Shown here one piece after another: positions 42,746 through 57,929 of a DNA stretch of 64,000 bases. The DNA comes from Argentina anserina (taxonomy: Eukaryota; Streptophyta; Magnoliopsida; Rosales; Rosaceae): positions 35,910,694-35,974,693 of the forward strand of contig NC_065877.1 of NCBI RefSeq assembly GCF_933775445.1, written 5' to 3'. How positions within the stretch are numbered: position 1 is the stretch's first letter; each line of letters starts with the position of its first letter. Under the pieces are notes generated by a model. It was not told the origin of the DNA. It saw nothing but the letters and a program-made list of their open reading frames with translations, and did not search any database. Position numbers and translations under genes: made by a program.

Positions 42746-43440
42746 CTCAAGTGCAGGGAAAATCTTTTCTTATATTCAGGAAATTTATTATTATTTGGAT
42801 GATAAAGGCTTGCTTTGTGATTCCATAATTCTAGCTTTCAAGCATAACCAGAGTCCACTGTCGCCAAAGTAACTTGTAAAATTCACTAATGGTTTTACCA
42901 TCCACCAATCCTTGATAAAAGCTTTGATTTCAAAGCTACCTTCTGGCCTGTAACATGACTTTGTTTTGTTTAATTCAGGATTCAATCACTAATCAGCAGT
43001 AATCAACACTCAAATAAGGATACTGCGGAAATTAGCAAATCACAAGAGTGGTTTAGTTTAAAAGTAGCATAATAATCCAGCAGCATCGACATGATTCACA
43101 TGAAAAACACTACAGGTAAACCATGTGAATATTTACTGAAATTTTATATAGATTATTGGTTCACTTGCACCTTAGTGTTAATAATTACATTTGATAAATT
43201 AGGTAAGAGAACATGTTTATCTATTTTTACTTGAAAATTGATAATCGATCTCAGTAACGGCTCAAAGACTTATATTGTGGGAACGAGCTCTTAGATTTGA
43301 TCTTTCATTTGTTATCGCCAATGATTAAAAAAAAAACAGGAACCAAGAGCTTTTGGGTTGATTGATAGGGTCATTATAGGTTCACTCTATATATCGGTAC
43401 CAAATAAGATAAGAAAGCTTATAAGAATCATACAATAATT
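42746..43440. other. Intergenic region
   Basis: No gene or repeat recognised. The sequence is AT-rich with scattered stops in all frames. Confidence 0.5.
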
Positions 43441-43697
43441 TGGTAAAGCACATGATGTCCCGCCTCCACCACCGGTCATTCCTCCACGTCCCATCGTCCC
43501 GGCTGTTGTTCCTGCATCGGCCTTCCCAGCTCCAGCTGCTGCTGTTCCAAGAAAAAAAAGGTATCAAGCATTTGTTTAAGCATGGCGTATTTGTGTCATC
43601 TAAGAAGGAGAAGAAGTTTTATTGTGAGAACTGTGAACGGAGCATGGATGAAATCGATTGGGATGAACACACTGAGGTTTGTCAAGGCGAAGATTGA
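43441..43697 (+). pseudogene. Possible gene fragment: Pro/Ala-rich segment plus CxxC zinc-finger-like tail
   Basis: One frame reads a proline/alanine-rich stretch (PPPPPVIPPRPIVPAV, ending VPRKKRYQ) and stops. A second frame, overlapping at a run of A bases, continues with FYCENCERSMDEIDW and HTEVCQGED, then TGA. The C-x2-C and H-x4-C spacing suggests a small zinc-binding fold. The frame change sits at an eight-base A run and could be a real frameshift or a sequencing slip. I do not recognise the family. No start codon or promoter is evident. Confidence 0.3.
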
Positions 43698-43925
43698 GTT
43701 ATCTTTTCCCCAAGTTTTTTTTTTTAAGAATCGATAATTGAGTTATATATTAATGTATGAACGTAAAATGAACATGAAACACATTTAGACCTTCAAAACA
43801 ATAGAACCATGCGAGCCAAATAAGTAATACACATCTAACTCTATGCTACTAAACCATCAATGAGAACACACAAAGTAACAAATAATCTAGAGCTAGAAAC
43901 AATTGTGAGTCTCCTCATTTATTAT

Positions 43926-44360
43926 CATGGGCGGACCTACGTTGAGTTGTGAGTGGACTCAAGTCCACCTGAAAGTTTTTGTATAATTATTGTAACATGT
44001 CAATATAGACCATAATGAATGCGCAACATGCTTGGTTTAGTATTTTTGATTTATAAATTGTCCACCCGAGTTCGATTCTCATCCACTGCAATTCATTTTT
44101 TTTTCTTCTACTTCTTTTTATGTGGATTTATTCTTCTAAATATTTTTTTTCATTACATTCTCTCAATGGAAATGGGCTCAAAATTAAAATTGGACTCAAA
44201 AACTCAAAGATTGTATGGTTTGGATGTTTTTATAGGCTTACAAATATTTTTAGTCTAATATTTGACATAATGAGTCTAATATACAAAAAAATTTCTTATC
44301 ACTTCAATTAGGAGAAAAATTTCAAGTCCACCCTAACTTAGAATCTTTGGTCCGCCACTG
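43926..44360. mobile_element. hAT-like MITE
   Basis: The ends are CATGGGCGGACC and, read inward from the right, CAGTGGCGGACC (10 of 12 match). Flanking bases TTTATTAT (43918-43925) and CTTATTAT (44361-44368) form a near-perfect 8-bp target duplication. Terminal CA...TG and 8 bp fit hAT elements. The 435-bp interior is AT-rich and has no transposase, so it is non-autonomous. Confidence 0.65.
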
Positions 44361-44430
44361 CTTATTATCCAACCAGGGTAATCCTGCTCAGAGGAGATCA
44401 CTTACCAAGATCTACAAAGTCCACCCTACG

Positions 44431-44985
44431 TCAAGGGGGACTCCCAACCGGGACCACATGCAAAACCTCGCCGGGGTCATCTTTGCCAAACTCCTTGTCG
44501 GGGCAAGACCCAACCTCCTTCGATGCCTCGTCAATAACCACAACATCAAACAAGACCCAAAATAGGCTAGAGTCGAACACCACCCTCACGTCGTCGTTGC
44601 CCACGATGTCTCGCTCAGCTTGGGGAGTCGCCATCTTAGCAAAACCCAAAGCCCACTTCCAATCATACCACTGAACCATCATAGCCTTCATTAAAGAAAT
44701 CTTGAAGCTGACATTGCGGCACAAAAGCCTTCGACTCGAGCCACCACCACGGTGTAAGGCCATCAAGATCCCCCAAAATTGATCCGACCCAAACCATGGG
44801 AGATCTATTAATATCTCCTCCATAGCCGAAGCAAGAGAAGAAAAAAGAAACGGCCGCAACTGCCTCGATGCCCAATGCCACCAAGAGAAGTTGTTGCTAA
44901 TTCCATTGCCTTTCCAAGATCCACCACTGCCGCCATCAGATAGAAGAAGTGTTAGGGTAAAAATGAGAGAAAAAAGGCGGCTCAT
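44431..44985 (-). CDS. Orphan ORF, 184 aa, hypothetical
   Basis: An ATG at 44985 on the minus strand opens 184 codons. The predicted protein starts with a hydrophobic segment (MSRLFSLIFTLTLLLS) that could be a signal peptide, followed by a Gly/Ser-rich and then Trp-rich region with no motif I know. The stretch is more GC-rich than its surroundings, and the opposite strand also has partial open frames, so it may be a transposon remnant rather than a gene. It lies between two MITEs. No intron or promoter is evident. Confidence 0.25.
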   Translation of the reverse strand: MSRLFSLIFTLTLLLSDGGSGGSWKGNGISNNFSWWHWASRQLRPFLFSSLASAMEEILIDLPWFGSDQFWGILMALHRGGGSSRRLLCRNVSFKISLMKAMMVQWYDWKWALGFAKMATPQAERDIVGNDDVRVVFDSSLFWVLFDVVVIDEASKEVGSCPDKEFGKDDPGEVLHVVPVGSPP

Positions 44986-45291
44986 CTCAATCAATAGTCT
45001 CTTAGTAATTATTAGTTGTTTGATTGTGTTCTTGGAGGTTGAAGATTGAGTTAACTTTTCTATAAAAAAAACATGATGTAAGAAATAATGGACTCTCATG
45101 CCTTTAATTTTTCGTGTTTAATTTTTATGATTAAATTTAGTTTAGTACTCTTGAGGTTTGGGGGATGTTGTTTTTATTCAAAATTTTAATTTCAATAGAA
45201 TATTCCATAGACTCTCTAGTTTTGAATTGCTCATTCTCCGTCCAAATAGGAAGTTAACTTAGATAATGTGACTCATTTTAAGCTAAATTGG

Positions 45292-45592
45292 GATAGATTT
45301 TTTAGTGATATCGTAGTACTACGTGGCAATGCCTAGTGGTCTACCATTTCAAATCACAATTTGACACACAAGATTTTAATAAGAATTTTTATATTTTGAA
45401 TTTCTTTCTAAAACTATACACCATATACTCTAATACCCTAAACCCTACACTTTACACTCTAATACCCTAAATTCTAAACTCTAAACTCTAAACTCGAATT
45501 TTTGGTGTAATAAATACACGTGTCGAAATAACAAGTATGGATTACCATTATGCATTGTCATGTGGTACTATGATAACATATAAAAATTTCTC
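45292..45592. mobile_element. Mutator-like MITE carrying telomere-like repeats
   Basis: The 9-bp direct repeat CTAAATTGG flanks the element exactly (45283-45291 and 45593-45601). Inverted ends of about 55-60 bp match well, especially ATCRTAGTACYACRTGRCAATGC (left from 45310, right arm ending near 45574). A 9-bp duplication with long inverted ends fits Mutator-like MITEs. The centre (about 45415-45500) contains repeats of the form TACCCTAAACCCTA, CTCTAATACCCTAAA and CTAAACT, close to the plant telomere unit CCCTAAA. No coding sequence. Confidence 0.75.
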
Positions 45593-45601
45593 CTAAATTG
45601 G

Positions 45602-46200
45602 ACGTTAACTTAGTCAATTGTATGCATTATATCATAAAATTATCATTTTAGCCATTAAAATGGGTCTTATTGTCAAAGTTAACGTAAAAAATGGACGGAA
45701 AAATGAACTGAAGGATATTAGAGAGCTCAAGGTGTAGTTTGATGAAACTGAATTTAATCATTTAGTCAATTACACTAGTCACTCACACATATTCTGCATG
45801 TGTAAATTATTTATTTTTAGAAAATTAGAGAAAAAAGAATTCGGTTGATTTTACAGAAAAATTGTTGGTTATAAAGAGTATAATAGAAGAGAAAATAGTG
45901 ATTTAGGATGAGTTTTTTATTTTCATAATTAATAATTTTTTTATAATTATCTGATTTGTCTTCATGATTTTATTTGTTCACAATTTTTTTTAACCTATCA
46001 AAGACTTTTTAATAAAATAATTTTATTTTAGTTAGCAAGCAAAGTATGAGTTATTAGAGTATAGATTATAATTTGGTTCCGAAGCTGATATTTTCTTCCA
46101 AAGGTCTACGAAAGCGACACAAACAAAATTTTAGCAAAACAATTACCCCTTAAAAAAAAAACCATTTACCAGAGTACTTTGGTGAAAGTAAATTGGTTAA
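45602..46200. other. Intergenic region upstream of the DEAD-box helicase
   Basis: AT-rich, with no gene seen. It should contain the distal promoter of the helicase gene. Confidence 0.5.
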
Positions 46201-46210
46201 AAACATTTAC

Positions 46211-46218
46211 TATAAATA
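46211..46218 (+). promoter_or_regulatory. TATA box of the DEAD-box helicase gene
   Basis: TATAAATA followed about 30 bp downstream by a CT-rich leader (46240-46276). A 5' UTR intron (46409-47165, GT...AG) then separates the leader from the ATG at 47183. Confidence 0.7.
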
Positions 46219-47182
46219 CACCACTGGCTCCTCAGAGGAGTCTCTCTCTCTCTTCTCTCTTCTCTCTTCTCTCTCTACGCTTCTCACCCACCGGAAGCGT
46301 AAGCTCTACTTTTTTCTAGGGCAGAGAGAGAGAGAGACACACCACCACGCCACACCTGAACCACTCAGATCTATTTACCGCCTTTTCTACCCAAAAAGTC
46401 GCCGTCAGGTTCGTTTTTTCCTTCCCTCGCCGTCTTCCCTAGATCTCCCAGATCTGAAATCGTGTCCATTTCGTTTCTCTTAGGTCTCTTGATGGCTTCG
46501 ATTGAGTTCGTTTTAGGGTTTCTGCTTCTCCGATGATTTGTTAAGCCTGTTTAGCTCGGAAAGCCGAGGTTTTTAGTATCTGATTGCATGCTTGATTGTG
46601 TTGTTGGCAAAAGCTGCTTGCTTTTGTGTTTTTAGGGTTCGCACCGAGCTTGGTAGCTTAGGGAAATTAGAAGAAGCTATGAGGGTGCTTATTACTTTGT
46701 GCTTTTGTGAGGAAAGGAGCTTTTTTTTTTATGGAAAGGACAAAACTTGGGAGGCTTTGCTTGTTTTCGAAAAGCTCTGTTTGTGTTTTAATGTGTCTAA
46801 TTGTTTGGCTGTATTGCTTTTATAGGCTGTTGTGTGTTGCATCTGTTTGCTTTGGAGTCTCCCAAAACTGTGGAGAGGTTTCGTTATCGCTTTCTTGGAC
46901 ATTGATCGGTGTGAGCCTTGTTGTTGCTTTAGTTTTTTTTGTATATCAGCTGTTTGGTAGTCTCGAGGTTGCTTATAGTTCGGTGGTTTTGATGAAACTA
47001 ACTAGGTTTAGCTTTGTATGTTCTAAGCATTTGTATCACTTTGTATGATGTTTGCTACATTGGTTGGAAGGTGGAGATGTGTTCTTCGTAGTCTGGTTCT
47101 TTGGTATCAGTAGTTGATGCATGGGTGAACGGGTTTTTAATTATGTTTTCCTTTGCATGTTGTAGGATAGCGTTTACTTGCA

Positions 47183-51947
<4,765 letters not shown>

Positions 51948-54758
51948 GGATTTGGATTGTTGTTTCATGTCCCTGTAGTGCCTTCATTTTTGTTTCGACA
52001 GTGTTGTAACTGTGGAAGTAGGGCAAGCTTTACAAGAGCAACCAGGATGTGGCAGTTACTATCTTTGATTATTGAGGTGGGCTGAAAAGCTTGATTAAAC
52101 TCCTTTTAAGTTATCCTAACTTGCTGGAACTCTTCTTCCTCCTTCCCTCTGTTTTTCCTCTCCTGGCCTCTATTTTTGTGGGTAGATAAGAAAGGGCAAA
52201 AAGCTGTAGGTACCGGTAGCTTGTGTTTAAATGTAATGGCCTTATAGTTCTATGAAAAACAGTTTTATAGTTCATGAGCACATTTGTCATCTGATTCTAG
52301 TTTGGTTGATGTGTTGGTTTCAAAAAAGTGTTGTAACTTGTCCAAAAGTAGTAGAGGTGTGCAACTATACTCAGCATATCTTTGTTGAGCAAGATATTCT
52401 CCAAAGTAAATTAGGGTATGCAACTATAGTCGCATTTCTTTGTTGAGCAAGATATGATAGCTCAACCGTACATATTAGCCATGGAAGCAGATTTTTCTCC
52501 TCCTAGACACTAGACACTAGAGGTAACTGCTTGTCTACGTTTATTGTTTCTGTATGATTGCTTGATAAGCTGATAAGGAGAAAGAAATTATAGAATGTGT
52601 TGATCAGTTGCCTCGATCATTCATTTTTATGTGAGAATGACCTGGTGAGGCAATTTGCCAAGTAATAGAAGTTTGAGGGCGAACCCTCTCTTTTAGGTCC
52701 AAAGCAAAATGAACACTGAGGTGCAAATTGATCATATATAGGTGCATGGCATTAAAAGTGATTTTTTTTTGTTTATGGCAAGAACAAATCTCTGTTGTAG
52801 TTCATACTCCCATTAAGAAAAAAGGGTAAGAACATATAATTATAAACACCAATAAATCTGTAACTAAAGGTGTTTGTAAGTACCAGGTAGAAGGTGCAAC
52901 AAGTCTTTATCTAAGGCGTTAAACAGACGATTTAAGTAACTAAAATCAGAACTTACTACCCTAGCTTTTAGCCGCACATGTACTTACATCAAGTAACCAC
53001 ATTAACACTAATCATACTAGTTAATGACAACACAGCAAATATTAGCTGGGGAATAATTATCAAATTTATTACCCTTATATGCATTTCAAAGTCCCATATA
53101 TTCTTTTCTATAATTGCTTTCCAATTCCAGATAGACTTTTACTTGAGTAAATGACTACTTTGAATCTCTAACTATGTTCAGATAGATAAGTGAAATAGAA
53201 TATTGATGCAAAAGTAATGGCTTGGTTTTTTAATCACACTGTAACTGTAAATTTGAAAAATCCGAAGTTAAATTTGGAAATACCTTAATTATTAGGAAAT
53301 AAATATAACTAATATAGACAGTAATTCAATTAGATAGCAATTTAGGGAAGGAATTAATTTAGCTTCAAAATCAGCTTCATTAACCTGAATTGCACACAAC
53401 TTGTAGGAGACAATTCAACAATCTCATTTTACAGGTTATATTTCAACTCTTTCTGCCGAGAGGACAAAATATTTGGTTACAAGTTACAACAAAACTCGCC
53501 CATGGAATTACTTGTTTGCCCTAACCCGGCCTAATCCTTGATTCTTGAGCACTGGCTTTTCTGTAAATTTATTTTCAACACACATATTTGGTTGAATTGA
53601 TAAATTGTAATATTTGGTTGTTTGCAATAATTACAATTCAGTTGGAGCCAATCAAGAGAAGCATCCATATATGGTCAAATATATGCCAAATTTTTGGTCC
53701 TTCCTGAGGAAAGATTCCACTTTCTATATAGCAAATTACATTGGAAAGCTTTTTATTCATGCACCAACCCCTGAGAAAAATTATCTGGCACTTTCCTAAG
53801 TAGTAATTAAAACTTGGGGGATAACTTTGACTGAGAAAATTAAGTTATAATAAAAAAGAATCAAAACTAAAAAGAAATATAGTTGAGGAGTAGGTAATTC
53901 CTTATTGAAGTTCACCATTTTTTTTGTTAATATTGAGGTGGAACTGTTGAAGTTTATTATTGCTAAGATACAACTTGAAAGTAATCTAAATGAGGTGGAA
54001 ATGTGTTTCCTCTTGGTTGAAATTTCAGAGAGATACTCCATTGATGTGTCCTTAGTAATTAATTAAGGGAGTGAAGTTTTGCACATCTTATATACAATCA
54101 CATCCTCTCACTCAAATTTTAACAGATGTGGAATGTAAATAATTGTTTATTACCATCTTTCACTCATTAAACCTTAAGCGTGAAATTAGGTAAATATCTA
54201 ATAGGGTAGAAATATGTCAAGTAAATTTTGCTATTACTATCAATCAAACCTTAGTCATCTACTTGCAAGTAATGCATATGACATTCTCTTTGCAAGCTAA
54301 TCACTTCATAACGCAGTAAAATCAAAATTACCGTGACAAGCATTGCTACCTTAGCTATAATAAGGTCACAAAAATGTCCACCATGTGTCACTGAACCCTA
54401 GCTGAGTTTTCCTAAAGATGCAAGATCCTATCTATAATTCTATATACATTTCTCTTTTACTCTCATTTTTACCTTAAAAAATGACAAAGATCAAAATGAG
54501 AAGAAAATTTACCAAGAGAGAAGCTCAACAGTCATTGTGAGGAGCAAATATCAGCCGTCGGATTTCTCATGGGCTGGTGGTGGGTCCCAAGATGCACTAA
54601 GATAGAGCCTTGCTTTGTTGCTCTCTCCCTTGATAAAAACCCCCTCATTTACACACCTCAAGCACATTAACCCACCCTTCCTTTTCTTCCCTGCCTTGAG
54701 AGCTCCTAATTTTCTTTCTCCCTCCTCTGCTATCTCTTTCAATTCTTCCTCTACTTGC
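51948..54758. other. Intergenic region between helicase and MYB98-like gene
   Basis: The first 250-300 bp are probably the helicase 3' UTR. Beyond that the DNA is AT-rich, and no coding frame, inverted repeat or RNA gene was recognised. The last few hundred bases should hold the MYB promoter and leader; the leader near 54610-54750 is pyrimidine-rich. Confidence 0.5.
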
Positions 54759-57700
54759 ATGGATTTGCAAGAAGCAGAGGGTCTTCCTTTCCTTTCCATC
54801 CTCTTCTCCGGGATGAATCCGGAGCCTCCCCCGGAGAATCTCTCCCTGAATTCCGGTTTTTTCAAACCGCCCTCACCTCGTGGTGATCACTACAGGCCAA
54901 ACAGTACTCTCTTTAACAACCCCTGTCACTTTCAGAACCATGACAGGAGAACTGATCTAAATTACTCCAATCGATACCGCCATACCTCTCCTTTCCTCGG
55001 TGGTAACCATTTCGGTGGTGCCTCCGTCGAGGGCTCTTCATCGAACCCCTTCTCCCAGGTTGATCTCCCGACCATCGAAGGATTCAATTCTTTTGATGCA
55101 TGTTACAACCAGGCTGGTCATCACAACCAGCAATCAAACGATGTCAATGTTTTCCCTTATGCATCAACGGCATCTGTTTCATTTGCTGACAGCCAGAAGG
55201 GCGTCATGCATGGCGGGTGGGGTGACTACGATGACGCTCCACTCCAGCGTCACCAAGACCGCCACAACCACCACTATCAGATGCCCTCAGAGCAGCCGTT
55301 GCCTGAGACTGCACAAGAGTCTAGCTGTGTAGTCCAGCTTCCGCCCCTCATCAATTACCAGGATCAAACCGAATCATCAGCTGCATCTGGGGTTATGTTG
55401 CCAGCAGCTGATGAATACTCTTGTAACATCACCTCTATGGAAATTGATCAGCTTCGCAGGAAGAAGCGACATTACATGAACAAAGACAGTAATCAGGACG
55501 ACGAGAAGCTTGTAAAAGGCCAGTGGAGTGAAGCAGAGGACAGGTCGATCCACTGTGTGATTGTTTGGTTTAGAATTGAATTTTGATCACTAATATCAAC
55601 TTGAATTTTATTTCTTTGAAGAAGTTACTCTGATGTCTGTAATTTTCTGTGAATGATCGATAAAGAATTCATTAATCTGTATTTATAATTTGATTAGTAC
55701 TGATGTAGTTTTTCTTCAATTTGCAGTCTGTTGATGAAGCTGGTGAAGATGTATGGGATTAAGAAGTGGTCTCAAATTGCTAAGGCGCTGAATGGCCGCG
55801 TGGGAAAGCAGTGCAGAGAAAGATGGCACAATCACCTGCGCCCTGACATTAAGGTTTTGTTCTCTCACACCGGCCACTTCCATACATAGATAATATGATA
55901 TACACTTTTTTTTACATACAATTAGATTAATCTGGTTAATTTGATCTTGCAAATTGGCCATCAAATCATATAATAAAGATATATTAAATCTGCTGTGCCT
56001 TTGCACCTATTTAGTTATATATTTATGTGAAATTATTAATAGTTTATTAGTTTTAGACGCGTCATAAAATACATAAAATCTTACCATACCATTCTTTTTT
56101 TCCGTTTATTCAAACATTTGGCATGTCATTCATTTGTCAATTATCTGGCTACTCAGAAAAATGTACAAGCGTTACAAAGTTTGCTAGATTAGATTTATAT
56201 AATTTAAAATGGTATACAATTAAGCGTGACATGTCACGAGTTTACCAAACTAGATTTTCTTAGTTGGTGAACAGTCTCGTTCACATGGTCAGTAGCTGAC
56301 CGTGTAATTCATGTTCAACCACTATTGGATATAAATCCAAGGGTTGAAAACAAAATAACTTAATTTTAAAAAGATTCTCCTCACCCTTGAATTTACATTC
56401 AATGGTGGTTGAACATGAATTATACAGTCAGCTACTGAACGTGTGAACGAGATTGAGTTGGTGAATTGCTGTGTCCCCGTCCGAGAAATCGGATTCCTCT
56501 CGGATTTGGATCATCCGGTTATCATTTTCATAATAATACAAGAACACCTAATTTGGATGTAGTGTATATCATTATTTTTCTTTCCTTTGCCCTATTAATT
56601 TGCTTAACCTTGAATTGTATAAGTAAGTAAAATAATTTAGTTCTTTCTATTGGAATCATTATGCTCTAATTATCTAACATAAACTACATTTTACACACAC
56701 ACACAGCCCTAGTCTGTACAATCAAACACTACATGGTTATGAAATGTCCTTGTTTAATAGTTTGATTTTCATATTTTCGAACAAAGTTGACTACTTAATT
56801 TGCATAAAGTATAAAACCCTAGCTAGAGTTTTAGGACGTTAAGAATAATTATAAAACCCTAGCTAGGATGTTGAGAATTATATGCATGCAGTAAGTAGGT
56901 ACGTAAAGTACGTGCATTGTTTTTTGTAGTAACGTGCCCATGCAGATCTTGATTGTCCGAGTAACGTAGCTATCTAGCTAAAATTTACATATTTACTAAG
57001 TGTGTTACTATTTCGTGCGGGCATTAATTGTTAACCGATCTTTACAGAAAGAAATGTGGAGCGAAGAAGAGGACAAGATACTTATAGAGGCGCATATGGA
57101 GATCGGAAACCGGTGGGCCGAGATCGCCAAGAGGCTTCCTGGACGGACCGAGAACACTATCAAGAACCACTGGAACGCCACCAAGAGAAAGCAATACATC
57201 AAGAGAAGACCGAGTTCCAGTATCAACCTGAACACCAGAGGCTCATCCTCAACAAGCCCCGTTGTGAATGAGAGCATCCTCCTGTCCAAGTACATCAAGA
57301 GTGTGGATAAATCCTCGGCCGCTGCTTCGGCTGAAAGGAAGAAGGCCACGGCTGCTGCTGGGGTGTACGGTGAGCAATCAATATTGCAATTTCAACCTGA
57401 GTCTGATGACGTCTATCGTCCCCGGTACGAAAAGAAGAGGGGCAAGGCTACTGCAGTGGTTCTTGGTGAGCAATCATGCCTGCACGACTTACCTGACTCC
57501 GAGGTCTATCGTCCTCAGTTCGAGTCCAAGTACATCAAAAAGTGCAATAGGGATTCAACCTCTCCTTCGGCTGAAAGGAAGAAGGGCAAGGCTACTGCAG
57601 TGATGCACGGTCAATCAAGACGTCTCCATGATTTACCTGACTCTGAGGTTTACCGTCCCCAGTTCGAGTCCAGCCCCTACGGATGGTTGGCTACGGTGGC

Positions 57701-57929
57701 AGATGCTGTTTGGAATGCGAAGAGCCAGCAGGATAACTCCAGCATGGCGGCGACTATGGAGAGCAGCAGCTCTTATATCTCTTCAGAAAGAACCTCGTAT
57801 CCTGAGTATAACGGGTTTGGCAATGGCAGCCGTACTAGTCTCTCTTTGAACGGTCTTATGCAGGAGCATGCTCGCTCGAAGAAACCAGATGTAGATTTGA
57901 TGGAGATGATGAATGCAAAGCGCCCTTAA
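54759..57929 (+). CDS. R2R3-MYB transcription factor, MYB98/MYB118-like
   Basis: CDS joins 54759-55543, 55727-55853 and 57048-57929, 597 aa. A long low-complexity N-terminal half (His/Asn/Gln/Ser-rich) precedes R2 (about 253-303, KGQWSEAED, KQCRERWHNHLRPDIK) and R3 (about 305-354, WSEEEDKILIEAH, GRTENTIKNHWNATKR). This R2R3 signature is that of the MYB98/MYB64/MYB119/MYB115/MYB118 clade, known in Arabidopsis for synergid, endosperm and embryo programmes. Equating roles is inference. The ATG at 54759 is the first in frame; a second Met lies 18 codons later. The C-terminal region (about 384-520) contains an internally repeated segment (SAERKKGKATAV, LHDLPDSEVYRPQFES). Intron 2 (1194 bp) holds a MULE-type hairpin MITE and a short tandem duplication. 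Confidence 0.92.
56272..56455. mobile_element. Mutator-like hairpin MITE in MYB98-like intron 2
   Basis: The 10-bp direct repeat AGTTGGTGAA flanks the element exactly (56262-56271 and 56456-56465). The 184-bp element has inverted arms of about 78 bp beginning CARTCTCGTTCACA, then TCAGTAGCTGAC, ATTCATGTTCAACCAC and CAAGGGT, with a loop of about 28-40 bp. The duplication size and near-complete palindrome fit Mutator-derived MITEs. In the pre-mRNA it would fold into a long hairpin. Confidence 0.82.
56809..56880. repeat. Short tandem duplication with AAACCCTAGCTAG motif
   Basis: ATAAAACCCTAGCTAG occurs twice, about 43 bp apart, followed each time by GTT..GA/GAATTAT-like sequence, inside intron 2 of the MYB98-like gene. 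The same TATAAAACCCTAGCTAGAG also occurs near 616-634. Confidence 0.6.

Noticed and set aside
45415..45500. Telomere-like repeats read as an interstitial telomere from chromosome fusion
   Set aside because: The array is short and degenerate, and lies wholly inside a MITE with a precise 9-bp target duplication.
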